Shown here: piece after piece, positions 1 to 9,119 of the stretch
Numbering within the stretch: the stretch's first letter is position 1
Layout of the letters: each line of letters opens with the position of its first letter
From: Chara braunii
Taxonomy: Eukaryota > Streptophyta > Charophyceae > Charales > Characeae
Reading direction: 5' to 3'
NCBI GenBank assembly: GCA_003427395.1
Contig: BFEA01000163.1
Location: 619,885 to 651,751, forward strand
Length of the DNA stretch: 31,867 bases
The notes under the pieces: model-generated
Told to the model about the DNA's origin: nothing
Database searches by the model: none
The model's input: the letters and a program-made list of their open reading frames with translations, nothing else
Program-made: the position numbers and the translations under genes

Positions 1-128
1 TCTCCAACCTCGCGGCTGGCCTCATGGTACTTCCATCAATAGGATGAGCAAAATCGAGTGAATCTACCGCTAGAACATGGAAATATACACTGCCAGACTG
101 TTCTATGTCGTGCCGCGCGCGCGTGGGG

Positions 129-180
129 GTGTGTGTGTGTATGTGTGTGTGTATGTGTGTGTGTGTGTGTGAGAGAGAGC
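129..180 (+). repeat. GT microsatellite
   Basis: An interrupted GT run with two ATG interruptions, ending in a short GA run. The reading frames across it encode only Thr-His or Val-Cys repeats and are not genes. Confidence 0.95.
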
Positions 181-259
181 AGGTAAGTCTCCAACCTCAC
201 GGCTGGCCTCATGGTACTTCCATCGATAGGATGAGCAAAATTGAATGAATCTACCACCA

Positions 260-329
260 AAACATGGAATATGCACTGCCACACGCGGCGCGACAGAACG
301 AGGAGTGTGGCAGTGTATATTTCCATGTT
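260..329 (+). repeat. inverted repeat (hairpin), ~23-bp arms
   Basis: AACATGGAATATGCACTGCC at about 260 is matched on the opposite strand by GGCAGTGTATATTTCCATGTT ending at about 329, with one extra base in an arm and a loop of about 22 bases. The first unit at 76-97 carries only one arm. The arrangement resembles the terminus of a small foldback element. Confidence 0.75.
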
Positions 330-340
330 CGCGCGCGCGC

Positions 341-342
<2 letters not shown>

Positions 343-385
<43 letters not shown>

Positions 386-397
386 TGGGGGGGGGGG
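343..397 (+). repeat. GT microsatellite followed by a G run
   Basis: About 19 uninterrupted GT dinucleotides follow a GC-alternating stretch and are followed by an 11-G run. Confidence 0.95.
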
Positions 398-425
398 CGA
401 CCACCAATCAATCAATCAATCATTT

Positions 426-658
426 GTTATATATATATATATATATTTACCCCCAACCCACCCCCTCCCTATTCGTTTTTTTTTCTTTTTCTTTTTCTTT
501 GAGGGGGTGGGGTTATGTTTGTGCAACCCCAATCAGCCCCCAAGCCCTCACTGGCCGCCACGAAGCCGCAAAGTCGCACGGTGGCATGGCCATGGCCGCG
601 AGGTTGCGGCCGTGGCCACGGCAGGGCATGGCCACCTCCGAGGGGGATTCGTAGGGTA
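426..658 (+). other. TA microsatellite, T-rich tract and GC-rich hairpin
   Basis: An AT dinucleotide run (about 427-447) leads into T/C-rich DNA. At 588-617 there is a GC-rich inverted repeat, GGCCATGGCCG with CGGCCGTGGCC across an 8-base loop and one mismatch. No gene was seen. Confidence 0.6.
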
Positions 659-2040
659 TGGGTGAGTGATAGTCTGCTTTGATTTTTGTTACAGGTACTT
701 TAAGGGTAGTGGTTGGTGCCCACATCAGGGTATGAGTTGTCGGGTGATGTTGAACCACAACCGAGGTTAAGGTGGATTATCACTTACAATGTAATTAGTT
801 AAGGGATTCTGCAGACTGTTGAAGGTTCAGCCTCCTTATGAGTCGATGAAACTGCGACAACACAGTTTGTCACAGCCCCTGGTTTGGTGTTGTCTTCTCC
901 CTCTCTGCCTGCAGTTTACCGGGCAGTTCTATTTGATGATGGATAGCCTCTTGGTGATCCGGTGAAACTCAGACGAAACAGTTTGTCACAACCCTTAGTT
1001 TGTTGTCCTCTTCTCCCTCTCTGTCTACGGTTTACCGGGCAGCTCTGTTTGACTATATATACAGTTTTGTTCAATGATATATGGAGTGCACTTTTTTGGT
1101 TGTGACAGACCTTTCTTTGTTTCATGGGTGTTTTGCTTGCTTGTGATGGGGTGTGAGCCGACAGTCTGTGGAGTTTTCCATATGGTGTGGGTGAGTGATA
1201 GTCTGCTTTGATTTTCGACACAATTACCTTGAGGGCAGTGGTTGGTGCCCACCTCAAGGTATCAGTTGTTGGGCAGTCGTTGATGCTTAACCACAGTCGG
1301 GGTTAAGGTGGATTATCACTTACAGTGTAATGAGTTAGGGGATTTCGTAGACTCTTGAGGGTTCAGCCTCTATGTGTATATTATATAGGGTATCAGTTGT
1401 CGGGCAGTCGTTAATGCTTAACCACAACCGAGGCTAAGGTGGATTATCACTTGTAGCGTAATCAATTAGGTGATCATGCAGACTACGGAGGGTTCAACAT
1501 CTTGATGAGTCGATGAAACTCGGACAAAACAGTTTGTTACAACCCCCTCGTTTGTTGTCCTCTGCTCCCTCTCTGCCTACGGTTTACCGGGAAATTTTGT
1601 TTGACGATATATACCACAACTTCGATAGCACTCTGCTACGGTTTTCTCCAGTCAGGTCGAGCATCAGCCATCGGGGCCGTCACTACGCGGTTCTGTTGTG
1701 CCTCTAGTGCCAACGTCGTGTCTAGAGTGTATTTTTTTGTTGTGATAGACCTTTCTTTGTTTCGCGGGAATTTTGTTGGCTTGTGATGAAGTGTGAACCG
1801 ACAGTCTGTAGAGTATTCCATCTGGTGTGGGTGAGTGATAGTGTGCTTTGATTTTCATTGTACTTTGAGGACAGTGGTTGGTGACCACCTCAGGATATCA
1901 GTTATCGGGTAGTCGTTGGTGCTTAACCACAAGCAGGGTTAAGGTGGATTATCACTTATAGTGTAATCGGTTAGGGGGCTCTACAGACTATCGAGGGTTT
2001 GGCCTCCTTGTAAGTTAATAAACTCTGACAAAACAGTTTG
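659..2040 (+). repeat. tandem array of a diverged 530-640 bp repeat (about 2.3 units)
   Basis: Units open with GGGTGAGTGATAGTSTGCTTTGATTTT at about 659, 1189 and 1829; the third is cut off near 2040. Shared internal blocks are GGTTAAGGTGGATTATCACTT, an AAACAGTTTGT block and TTTACCGGGCAG followed by TTTGACGATATAT. Unit one has an internal duplication (about 845-930 and 965-1055) and unit two another (about 1255-1380 and 1388-1500). Related pieces lie at 13218-13350 and, inverted, at 16745-16800. No open frame is conserved between units, so it is a non-coding repeat of unknown class. Confidence 0.85.
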
Positions 2041-2069
2041 AAATTCGCCCTACTGTAATTTTTAGTGTT

Positions 2070-2165
2070 ACAGTTTCCTCTGTAGCAGCTCCACTGCAAA
2101 AAACATCACAGTCTCTCTGACACTCACGTCCTTTATTTCGAAATTTTGGCCAACCCCCCCGCCCC
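2070..2165 (+). repeat. dispersed repeat shared with 15740-15850
   Basis: ACAGTTTCCTCTGTAGCAGC and the following AACATCACAGTCTCTCTGAC block, then a C-rich run, correspond to the sequence just downstream of the reverse-transcriptase remnant at 15.74-15.85 kb. The two copies are in the same orientation. The shared block may be the tail of one element family. Confidence 0.65.
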
Positions 2166-2912
2166 CCTCCCCTCTCATATCCTTTTGTTTTTGGTTGCAG
2201 ACGGTTGCGCTCCTCCATGGTCTCGCTTGCGAACAAAATATTTGGTTCCTATCGTTCCCGTTGTTCTATCTTCGTTATCAGAGACGTTATTCAGTCTGCA
2301 ACACCACTTCTCCTCTTATTGTGTATCATCATCGGTGTGCGTCCTAACGTCGCTTGTCCTGGGATCAACAACTTGTTTCTTTGTCTGGCCCAATTCTTTT
2401 TGTGCCTACTCCATATGGCATTGCGGTTTCTTTGTGTCAAAGGGCAATATCCGCTCCTATACCTCCTGCAGACAGTCCAGCTGCCTCCAGGCAGCCATGT
2501 GACCATGTTTCATGCCCCTCAATGTTAGATTTTTACAAGTTACCGGTATAACATGATGCGGTCCCCACCCGAGATGCACTTCCAATCCCAAGGGATCCTT
2601 GCTTAGGATGCAGCCCCAAACGTCGAGGGATTGAGGCATGATTTGTCGAGACTGTAGTTAACCTCACAACGCATAGACCACATGGGGGATCTGAAAAAAT
2701 GGCAGATCAGCATCGTTTGGATGAATTGCAAATTTGTACCCTGACACGCGCAGTCTACATGGGTGATGTGCAAATGACAGACTAGCAAACAATCCAAGAC
2801 ATTTTGGGCAACACGATCTGGGTGATTTGACAATTGTTTGCCAACATCCAGCAAACCATCCTGAGATCTCTGTGGTCTGTCTGCAACCAATATTTATTCA
2901 TATTCTCCATCG
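2166..2912. other. no recognisable gene
   Basis: Frames up to about 118 codons exist but have no recognisable motif. I see no RNA gene or repeat here. Confidence 0.5.
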
Positions 2913-3108
2913 CCCGTTTTATGCATTGTCATACTTGCTTGCAATCGTCCTTCTACGTAATGTTGATCCTCTCCGCCTACAACGAGAGGATTGTAATTAT
3001 ACCAGGGAAACCCGTTTTATGCATTGTCAGACTTGCTTGCAATCGTCCTTCTACGTAATGTTGATCCTCTCTGCCTACAACGAGAGGATTGTAATTATAC
3101 CAAGGAAA
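2913..3108 (+). repeat. 2 x 98-bp tandem duplication
   Basis: CCCGTTTTATGCATTGTCA starts at 2913 and again at 3011, and the copies are almost identical through GAGGATTGTAATTATACCA. Because 98 is not a multiple of three, the duplication would break any gene running through it. The near-identity suggests it is recent. Confidence 0.95.
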
Positions 3109-3540
3109 AAAACTTTGTCATTGCTATCCTACAACTAGTAATGAGGGACCACCAACTTGAACTATACAATGCTCGAGCAGGTGAGTGGTTTGATCCTTCA
3201 TCCTGCATCACAGCATTGTGCACGAACCTGGCCATTGTAAATGCCTCTGACCACTGGGAGTTGTGGGACAAAGGCATCATGGTTCATGTTATGACTAATG
3301 TTACTAGTTTTTTACATAATAATGTTATTTTCTTGCCACACCAAGCCGTCAATAATCTCTTCTATGTCGAAGATCATTCCTGTCGTCTGTGTTGCAGGAG
3401 GATAATGCACCAACACCCTGCAACCTTCTCATTTGCACAGCTACAAACACTATTACACTCAGCTATAGCCGCCATCGTCTCTATCACAATCACTACAATG
3501 ATATGGTTTTTGCATCCATGTGTGTAGAGGATTGTCCCTC
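3090..3540 (+). pseudogene. unidentified protein-like remnant upstream of the RING-like repeats
   Basis: One frame from about 3090 to 3360 has balanced, protein-like composition, with segments such as FVIAILQLVMRDHQLELYNA and DHWELWDKGIMVHVMTN. Cysteine-containing segments follow in a second frame (SMCVEDCPSIPTC at about 3518). There is no full start-to-stop frame and I recognise no family. It may be the front of the gene whose cysteine-rich end is duplicated at 3554-4163. Confidence 0.35.
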
Positions 3541-3553
3541 CATTCCTACGTGC

Positions 3554-4163
3554 AGGCACCTTCCACATCCGGACACTATATGTTTGTTTTGCAATCATGG
3601 GTGCTATATTAAAGTATTGTCGTTTGTGGTGAGGGTTCTTCCTTTGTTTTGGCCTGCAATCGACATGCCATTTGTCTTGGGTGTATAGCGGGCATGCTCA
3701 ATGCCATCCGTCGTGGCAGTTGTTATACTGAGAATGTTGAGCTAGGTCTGCTTTGCGTTCATTCACCTCATCCTTACAATGTTTGTCCTTTCTGTCATTT
3801 AGGACAAACTCATTCTTGAACCTTTTATTATCCTCTCATTTTTCTTCATCTTCACTTTAAGGCACCCTCCACATATGGACACTTTATGTTCGTTTTGCGA
3901 TCATGGGCGCTATACTAAAGTATGGTCGTTTTTCATGAGCGTTCTTCCTTTGTTTTGGCCTGCAACCGACATGTCATTTGTTGGGGGTGTATGGCGGGCA
4001 TGCTCAATGTCAATCATCGTGGCAGTTATACTGAGAATGTTGAGCTAGGTTTGCTTTGTGTTCATTCACCTCATCCTTAAAATGTATGTCCTTTCTGTCG
4101 TTTAGGACAGACTCAATCTTGAATCTTTTCTTATCCTCTCATTTTTCTTCATCTTCACTTTAC
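3554..4163 (+). pseudogene. 2 x 306-bp tandem repeat with RING-finger-like cysteine pattern
   Basis: The two copies start at about 3554 and 3860. Each contains a CxxC (CLFC at 3581-3592; CSFC at 3887-3898). After a change of frame comes ACNRHxICxGC (from 3652 and 3958), about 30 residues, then NVCPFC and a stop (3817-3819 and 4120-4122). C-x2-C, C-x2-H, C-x2-C, C-x2-C with about 20 and 33 residues between is the spacing of a RING zinc finger, normally a ubiquitin-ligase domain. The first CxxC lies in a different frame from the rest in both copies, so the shift predates the duplication. Copy two also has a TAA at 4078-4080. Family assignment is by pattern only. Confidence 0.45.
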
Positions 4164-4234
4164 TTTACTTTCCCTTTGTCGTTTTTTCTTTGTCTTCTCT
4201 CCATTTATCTTACCCCCCGCACCCTTTACCTTGC

Positions 4235-4370
4235 CTGTTTCTCACAACATACAATTGGGTCATTATGGCACACCAGGATGCGGGCAGTTGTACTCAACTT
4301 CATCAATGTGGTGAGCCTTGTACGTGAGAGGCACGGTGAAGGGGAAGTTGAAAGAAGAATGAGAAAAACG
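4235..4370 (+). repeat. dispersed repeat shared with 30455-30560
   Basis: CATTATGGCACACCAGGATG and the following CTTGTACGTGAGAGGCACGG block match the sequence at about 30462-30545, in the same orientation, with scattered substitutions. No frame is conserved. Confidence 0.7.
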
Positions 4371-4439
4371 AATGGTTTCAATATGCCTAGCATGTTGGTC
4401 TTACTTTTCTTAGTTTTACTGTTGTTTAGTTCATAGTTT

Positions 4440-4600
4440 ATGATAGTTGAGGGTGAAAGGAGCAGTGAGCACAGAGGAAAGGAGGGAGGAGGAGCAGGGG
4501 AAGGGGTGGGGATGGGAGGAAAAAAGGTCGGTGGCAAGGGGGGTGGGGAAGGCGAAATAGGGGAAAACGGTTCTTTGTTTGTTTCACAAAAAAGAACAGG
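4440..4600 (+). other. G-rich tract with G-quadruplex pattern
   Basis: The plus strand is strongly purine-rich. Bases 4497-4517 hold four runs of at least three G with loops of one or two bases, matching the usual G-quadruplex pattern. Function is unknown. Confidence 0.6.
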
Positions 4601-4601
<1 letters not shown>

Positions 4602-4667
<66 letters not shown>

Positions 4668-4746
4668 GTCATGCACGTCTCGTGCGTTTTGTTGTCGTTC
4701 GCCTCCCCCACAACTTTTACTGCCGGAGTCCCTACCACGCCAATCG

Positions 4747-4793
<47 letters not shown>

Positions 4794-4914
4794 CACACTG
4801 GTCACGCACCGCCGGACGGTCGAGAAACTGCACACCGTTACATCACACTCTCTCTCTCTCTCTCTCTCTCTCTGGCTCTCTCTTGCTCTGTCTCTGTCTC
4901 GCACGTCGTCGCTC

Positions 4915-4972
<58 letters not shown>

Positions 4973-5010
4973 CTCTCTCTCTCCGTCTCTCTCTCTCTCT
5001 CGCGCGCTTT
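4602..5010 (+). repeat. cluster of four CT microsatellites
   Basis: CT runs at about 4602-4665, 4749-4791, 4848-4873 and 4917-5010 (the last interrupted) are separated by 60-80 bp of mixed sequence. The Ser-Leu and Arg-Glu open frames over this region are artefacts of the repeat. Confidence 0.97.
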
Positions 5011-5639
5011 GTCTCTCTCTCAGGTCGTGGTGCACAGCGGCGGCACGTTGTTGCGCGCTTCGGTCCGGCACCGCAGAGGGCAGCGCAGGACCCTCTCGGT
5101 TGCGTCACGCAGGAGTTGTTTTTAATCCTCGTCGCGAATGTACATGTGGAGCTTCCGCAAGCCGCTCCGACCGAGTGCGCCAGCCATACCTCTCGCGAAC
5201 CCCTACGGCAGGATAGGGCCTACGCGAGGCACGACTTACCTCCACCTTACAGGAGCTGTCACCTCCCTTCGGTGGGCGTATCCCCGCCGAGCTACGAGTC
5301 CGCAGTACGAAAGCTAATCAGCTGCAATCGCAGAGGTGGACCAGCCGAGGGCGTTTCTCGTTCGTTGTAGCATAGGGGGTACGCGCGGTAGTACGCCTCT
5401 ATCGAACCCGCATGCGAACTGACGTCTTAAGGGGGCCGAGGTCCCAAGCGCGACTCGTAGCCGGTCGACTAGGACGCGTCCCACACGCCACGCGCACACC
5501 ACTATAAAGAACATAAAAATAAAACACACACACAATTACGTACATATAATTATACAAAATGACACTAAACAAACAACACGACAACACTCTTAGTCCCTTA
5601 GTAGCCATCCCATAACTTTCCAATGCGGAAATCAGATAG
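5011..5639. other. GC-rich then AT-rich sequence, no gene seen
   Basis: GC-rich, CpG-containing DNA runs to about 5490, then A-rich DNA with a short CA run near 5525. A TATAAA occurs at about 5501-5506 but I can attach no transcript to it. Confidence 0.4.
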
Positions 5640-5735
5640 GCGTTGCGCGCGAGACTTAGTATAAAACCGCACGGACGCAGAGCCTATTCATATCGACTCG
5701 CAATGCAAGCGTACGCATGCAGTCGCAACGATGGC
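5640..5735 (+). repeat. direct repeat A with TATA motif
   Basis: GCGCGCGAGACTTAGTATAAAA and the following GCAATGC...TACGCA...CAGTCGCAA sequence resemble the block at 6195-6290. Both carry TATAAA just after the CGCGAGACTT element, so each could be the promoter end of a repeat such as an LTR. I identify no coding region between or beyond them. Confidence 0.5.
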
Positions 5736-6194
5736 GTACTATGTAGTACCCATACTCATGCGATCCTCGTTAATNTCGAGGGTCGCGTTCGACACTCAAG
5801 TGTCGGCTGACATGCGCATTGAGGGACTGATCTCTCGACGCTGGACAACCTCCAAGTGCGGTTGAGAGCCACACCCTCTTCTGCACCCTGCGGAGAGTGG
5901 GTGGTACACAGGTTCATACCTGTGGTGGCAATCGTCTCCTATGGCCCTGGAGACCAGCTCCTTCCCCTAGGGCCTGGAAGCGAGTTAAGGGGTTTGATTT
6001 TGACGGTTGCCACGGACTACAACGTCCAACTATAATTACTCTAAAAAACAAAAATAGGCCAAAGGGCCTCCACATCCCAAAATCACAGCCTTGGGTAACC
6101 TTGTCGGTTGGCTCCAATGGCCTATCCTGACTTTGGACACGCACGCATACATACGAATCACTTGATCCCATAACTCTAGACACTAGGACGGGCG

Positions 6195-6290
6195 AACGTC
6201 GCGCGCGAGACTTTAATATAAAGTTGCGCGGCTGCAGGTCCTTCCTCCATAAACTGGCGATGCTAGTCATACGCAGCAATCGCAGTTTCG
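6195..6290 (+). repeat. direct repeat B with TATA motif
   Basis: GCGCGCGAGACTTTAATATAAA and the following GATGCTAGTCATACGCAGCAAT form the partner of 5640-5735, at roughly 65% similarity by eye, in the same orientation about 550 bp away. Confidence 0.5.
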
Positions 6291-6291
6291 G

Positions 6292-6375
6292 CCTCACGAT
6301 ATTGAATGGTTGAAGGAATATATCGTGAGGGGTTGCCCTTTGCGATATTGAACGGTTGAAGGACATGTCGTTCAA
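6292..6375 (+). repeat. two adjacent hairpins sharing a repeated core
   Basis: CCTCACGATAT (6292-6302) and ATATCGTGAGG (6320-6330) pair perfectly over 11 bp around a 17-base loop. The GATATTGAAYGGTTGAAGGA core recurs at about 6343, where TTGAACG pairs with CGTTCAA downstream. Two different stems are thus built on one repeated core. Confidence 0.75.
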
Positions 6376-6428
6376 CCCTCGCGACATTTCTGCCCTCTTG
6401 GTTGGGTGTCTCGACGAGCAGGGCAGAT

Positions 6429-6468
6429 AGACTCTGCACACGGGAAGATTCCTCCCCTGCAGAGTCTA
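6429..6468 (+). repeat. perfect 11-bp hairpin
   Basis: TAGACTCTGCA (6429-6439) and TGCAGAGTCTA (6458-6468) are perfect inverted repeats around an 18-base loop. There is no T run after it on either strand, so a terminator reading is not supported. Confidence 0.8.
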
Positions 6469-6529
6469 GGGCCTGGGATGTTCTGGACAAGGACCTCGAA
6501 TCCCGACCCAGGACCAACATCCGACTAAG

Positions 6530-7320
6530 AATTCTTCAAGAAGCATAAAAACAAGATAGAGGGGGTTTTCTCTTTTTTCCCAATCTCAACCCCTAATTAA
6601 GTCCTTAGTACGCGGGCCCCTCAGGCCGCACGAACATCCAACATAGGTACACCCATATATATATATAAGGGGGATAAGCAAGTGATGATCACTTCTCACA
6701 ATCACAGTGGGACTCCTCACAACCATATATATATGTGGGATCGCAGGTACAATCCAAAATCCAAACCACAGAACATACCTGCAATCACATCAAGAGTCAA
6801 ACCAAAGTCCATGCACTACACAGAGTCAACTCCAACCAATCTCTATACTCATACCCCTCGCTTTAGCCATGCAAGCTCCAACCTCCAGCCAACCAACCAT
6901 AATTAAATACTCAGTACCTTTGTTAAATGGCCATTCAATAAAAGTTCGGGTGAAACCTTAACAAAACAATAAAATCACCATTGCTAAAGCCTTTTTAGGT
7001 TGATTATTGAGAGTGAATTGGGGTCGAGTCGTAAACCGACGAATCGGCAACCGACCTGTTATCAGTGATAACAGAAGATGATCCTCGCAGGATCAAGCTG
7101 AATCTAGCCCAAATCCTGAATCAATCGATTAAGAGGGCCTGTAACACATGACAGGCCAATCCCCCAAGCTAAGTCTATGAGTTCAGGGAGAATAATCCCC
7201 TTATCACGATCTCGCTCAAACCATCCTAATTAACTAATGCCTAAGTCTACCTCTAAGCAAGTATCAAAGGAAAGGTAGACCCTGGCAGAATCTCCCCTAT
7301 ACAGAGTGGATTTTTTAGAA
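6530..7320. other. AT-rich sequence, no gene seen
   Basis: The region contains AT-dinucleotide TATA-like stretches at about 6655-6668 and 6725-6733. No frame shows recognisable protein sequence. Confidence 0.4.
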
Positions 7321-7339
7321 CTGCCACCTGTCAAAATAT

Positions 7340-7900
7340 AATCTAACTCCTCTACATTAAGAAAAATTTGGCAGCGCTTCCCGTAGGAAAAGTACCCTCG
7401 CAGAATTTATACTAGCTCAAAAATCAAACTTTTAATTATAGAAAGTCAAAATTTTATTTAACTCCCTGAATTAGTAACAATTTGGGCAGCACTTCCTCTA
7501 GAAAGGGAGACTTCCCAGATTTATACTAGGACGGACATGAACTCAAACATAACATCTGAGTTCAACCAAGACAAAACTTAACGAACTCCCTAGATTTGTA
7601 GAAATTTCGACAGCGCTTCCCGTAGAGAAAGTGTTATTCCAAGATTTATACAGATCTAAGTTCAGAATCTGAAATGACTTTGACTTCCCAAAGTCCAATT
7701 TTGTCTAACTCCCTGAATTATCAAAAATTTGAGCAGCACTTCCTTTAGAAAATGAGGCTTTCCAGATTTTTACTAAGCCAAAAAGTCAAAAAGAACTGGA
7801 CCTTGAAAAAGACAAAGTTTGACTAACTCCTTGGTTTTGTAAAATTTCGGCAGCGCTCCCCGTAGAGAAAGTGGCTTACCAAGATTTATACAAGACCAAG
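7340..7900 (+). repeat. five-copy tandem array, ~120-bp unit
   Basis: A GCAGCGCTTCCCGTAG-type block recurs at about 7371, 7486, 7610, 7733 and 7850, spaced 115-124 bp. Each is preceded by AACTCCYTGRATTNGTARAAATTT-like sequence and followed by a CCAAGATTTATAC block. The copies have diverged considerably, and copies 1, 3 and 5 resemble each other more than 2 and 4 do. It is non-coding, of the kind seen in retrotransposon untranslated regions or satellites. Confidence 0.85.
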
Positions 7901-8181
7901 TATAATAACAGATCCTCGAAAATGCAGAAATTGACTTAAGTAAATATAAACTTAGCTCAGAAAATGGAGGAATTGAAACTAACTCCTATGACTCTAGCAC
8001 ATGGCGAGCAACTAAAGCAACTACCTACCAAACTGATACTCAGACCAGATAGTCATCTTACTTGGCCACATGCAAGCCAAACCACAAAGTTAAATACTCT
8101 CACCATCCCAAGTTTATCTGAACAAACAATAGTTCATGATCTTTCAATGATTTAACCCCTTATACCCAGCTTACATAAGGC
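7901..8181. other. AT-rich spacer, no gene seen
   Basis: It lies between the 120-bp array and the hairpin family and has no recognisable motif. A 63-codon frame at 7964-8155 looks random. Confidence 0.4.
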
Positions 8182-8501
8182 ATAAGGTCAGGACACCCAA
8201 ACTTATGGAATGTGCCTTATTTAGCCAGGCATAAAGTCAGGCCACCCAAACTTATGGAATGAGCCTAACTTAGCTAAAGAGTATACACAGAACAGAGGGC
8301 GCAACTACTTCTCTCTTCTTTGGGCATATGACTAGACCATTCTAGTCGTCGTGAACTGTTTAAAATATCCAGATTATATATACCTGTTTTCCCTTTATCT
8401 TCTAAGGCTGCATAGGACTTGAACTAACTTAAGTTCAGCCTGCCCCATCTTACCGTCAATTATATTCTTAATTATACTCTCTTCAGTATTGTGATAAACT
8501 A

Positions 8502-8538
8502 TAGTCAGACTACCTAAACTTATAGAATAGTCTTACTA
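8502..8538 (+). repeat. hairpin family member 3
   Basis: TAGT-c-AGACTA pairs with TAGTCT-t-ACTA, ten pairs and one mismatch, around a 15-base CCTAAACTTATAGAA loop. Confidence 0.75.
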
Positions 8539-8766
8539 GCCTGTTCTTAAATAAAGTAGTAATAGAATATAGCCAAATTATAACCTTTGGGTTTCAGCAT
8601 GTGCGAGGCTTTGAGTCAGACCACCTGAACTTACAGAACAGTCTAGCTCTCTGCCTGATTCGTTCCTCTCTGATCCAATTTGTGCGTGGCATTTGAGCTA
8701 GATAACCTAAACTTATAGAATGGTCCGCCCTCTGTCAAGTTCATTTCCCCCAGAATAAAACAGGAA

Positions 8767-8806
8767 GAGGTTGAGCTACCTAAACTTATAGAATGGCTCA
8801 GACCTC
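8767..8806 (+). repeat. hairpin family member 6
   Basis: GAGGTTGAGCTA pairs with TGGCTCAGACCTC with one bulged base and one T-G pair, around CCTAAACTTATAGAA. The arms are unrelated to those of the neighbouring members. Confidence 0.75.
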
Positions 8807-8850
8807 CTCGTTCAGAACCAAATAAATAGAGGAAGACCCAAAATAAACAA

Positions 8851-8890
8851 GGCCACCAAGGCACCTGAACTCACAGAATGCACTTGGTCC
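8851..8890 (+). repeat. hairpin family member 7
   Basis: ACCAAG-GCA pairs with TGC-a-CTTGGT, nine pairs with one bulge, around the variant loop CCTGAACTCACAGAA. Confidence 0.7.
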
Positions 8891-8926
8891 CTGAAAAAGT
8901 CAATCACAATTAACCCTCGCAAGTCA

Positions 8927-8968
8927 GAGCAACCAGATCACCTAAACTTATAGAATGGTCTGGTTCTC
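8927..8968 (+). repeat. hairpin family member 8
   Basis: GAG-c-AACCAGATCA pairs with TGGTCTGGTTCTC, about 13 pairs including one T-G pair and one bulge, around CCTAAACTTATAGAA. Confidence 0.8.
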
Positions 8969-9024
8969 AATTCAATTCCACAGCACTAGGTCTTCCCAAA
9001 CTTATGGGGATTTCCCAGCCTCCA

Positions 9025-9066
9025 GAGCAATCAGACCACCTAAACTTATAGAATGGTCTGATGCTC
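9025..9066 (+). repeat. hairpin family member 10
   Basis: GAGCA-a-TCAGACCA pairs with TGGTCTGATGCTC, 13 Watson-Crick pairs with one bulged base, around CCTAAACTTATAGAA. It is the cleanest member of the family. Confidence 0.85.
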
Positions 9067-9093
9067 CACACAATCCAAAATAAACAAAGCACA

Positions 9094-9119
9094 AGGTCTC
9101 CCCAAACTTATGGGGACCT
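9094..9119 (+). repeat. hairpin family member 11 (short-loop type)
   Basis: AGGT-ct-CCCC pairs with GGGGACCT around the bare 8-base loop AAACTTAT. The short-loop type also occurs at 8993-9010, where TTCCC pairs with GGGGA around the same loop. Confidence 0.8.

Larger units (their letters stand above)
1..330 (+). repeat. tandem duplication of a 187-bp unit
   Basis: The sequence beginning TCTCCAACCTCGCGGCTGG at position 1 restarts at 188 with a few substitutions and stays alignable for about 95 bases, past the shared ATGAGCAAAAT and GAATCTACC blocks. Unit one then passes into a GT tract and unit two into an inverted copy of its own end. A diverged relative lies at about 10580-10825. No coding potential is visible. 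It is probably an unclassified dispersed repeat. Confidence 0.8.
8182..9119 (+). repeat. family of eleven hairpins with conserved AAACTTAT loop
   Basis: A core close to CACCTAAACTTATAGAATGG, or the shorter CCCAAACTTATGGGG, occurs eleven times. The cores lie near 8195, 8242, 8511, 8621, 8704, 8777, 8861, 8939, 8995, 9037 and 9101. In most copies the flanks are inverted repeats of 8-13 bp. The arm sequences differ completely from copy to copy while the loop stays the same, so complementarity is kept by paired changes. This is the signature expected of a selected or mechanistically generated stem-loop rather than a plain tandem repeat. No coding frame runs through the region. Whether it is an RNA, a protein-binding site or a mobile foldback is unknown. 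Confidence 0.8.

Noticed and set aside
4440-5370. Long open frames of Ser-Leu or Arg-Glu repeats
   Set aside because: They are translations of CT/GA microsatellites, open in several frames on both strands, with no domain outside the repeat.
6429-6468. Intrinsic transcription terminator
   Set aside because: No T run follows on either strand, and the genome is eukaryotic.
8182-9119. CRISPR-like array
   Set aside because: Spacing is irregular (about 45-270 bp), the context is eukaryotic, and there are no cas genes. The conserved part is the loop, not a fixed repeat.
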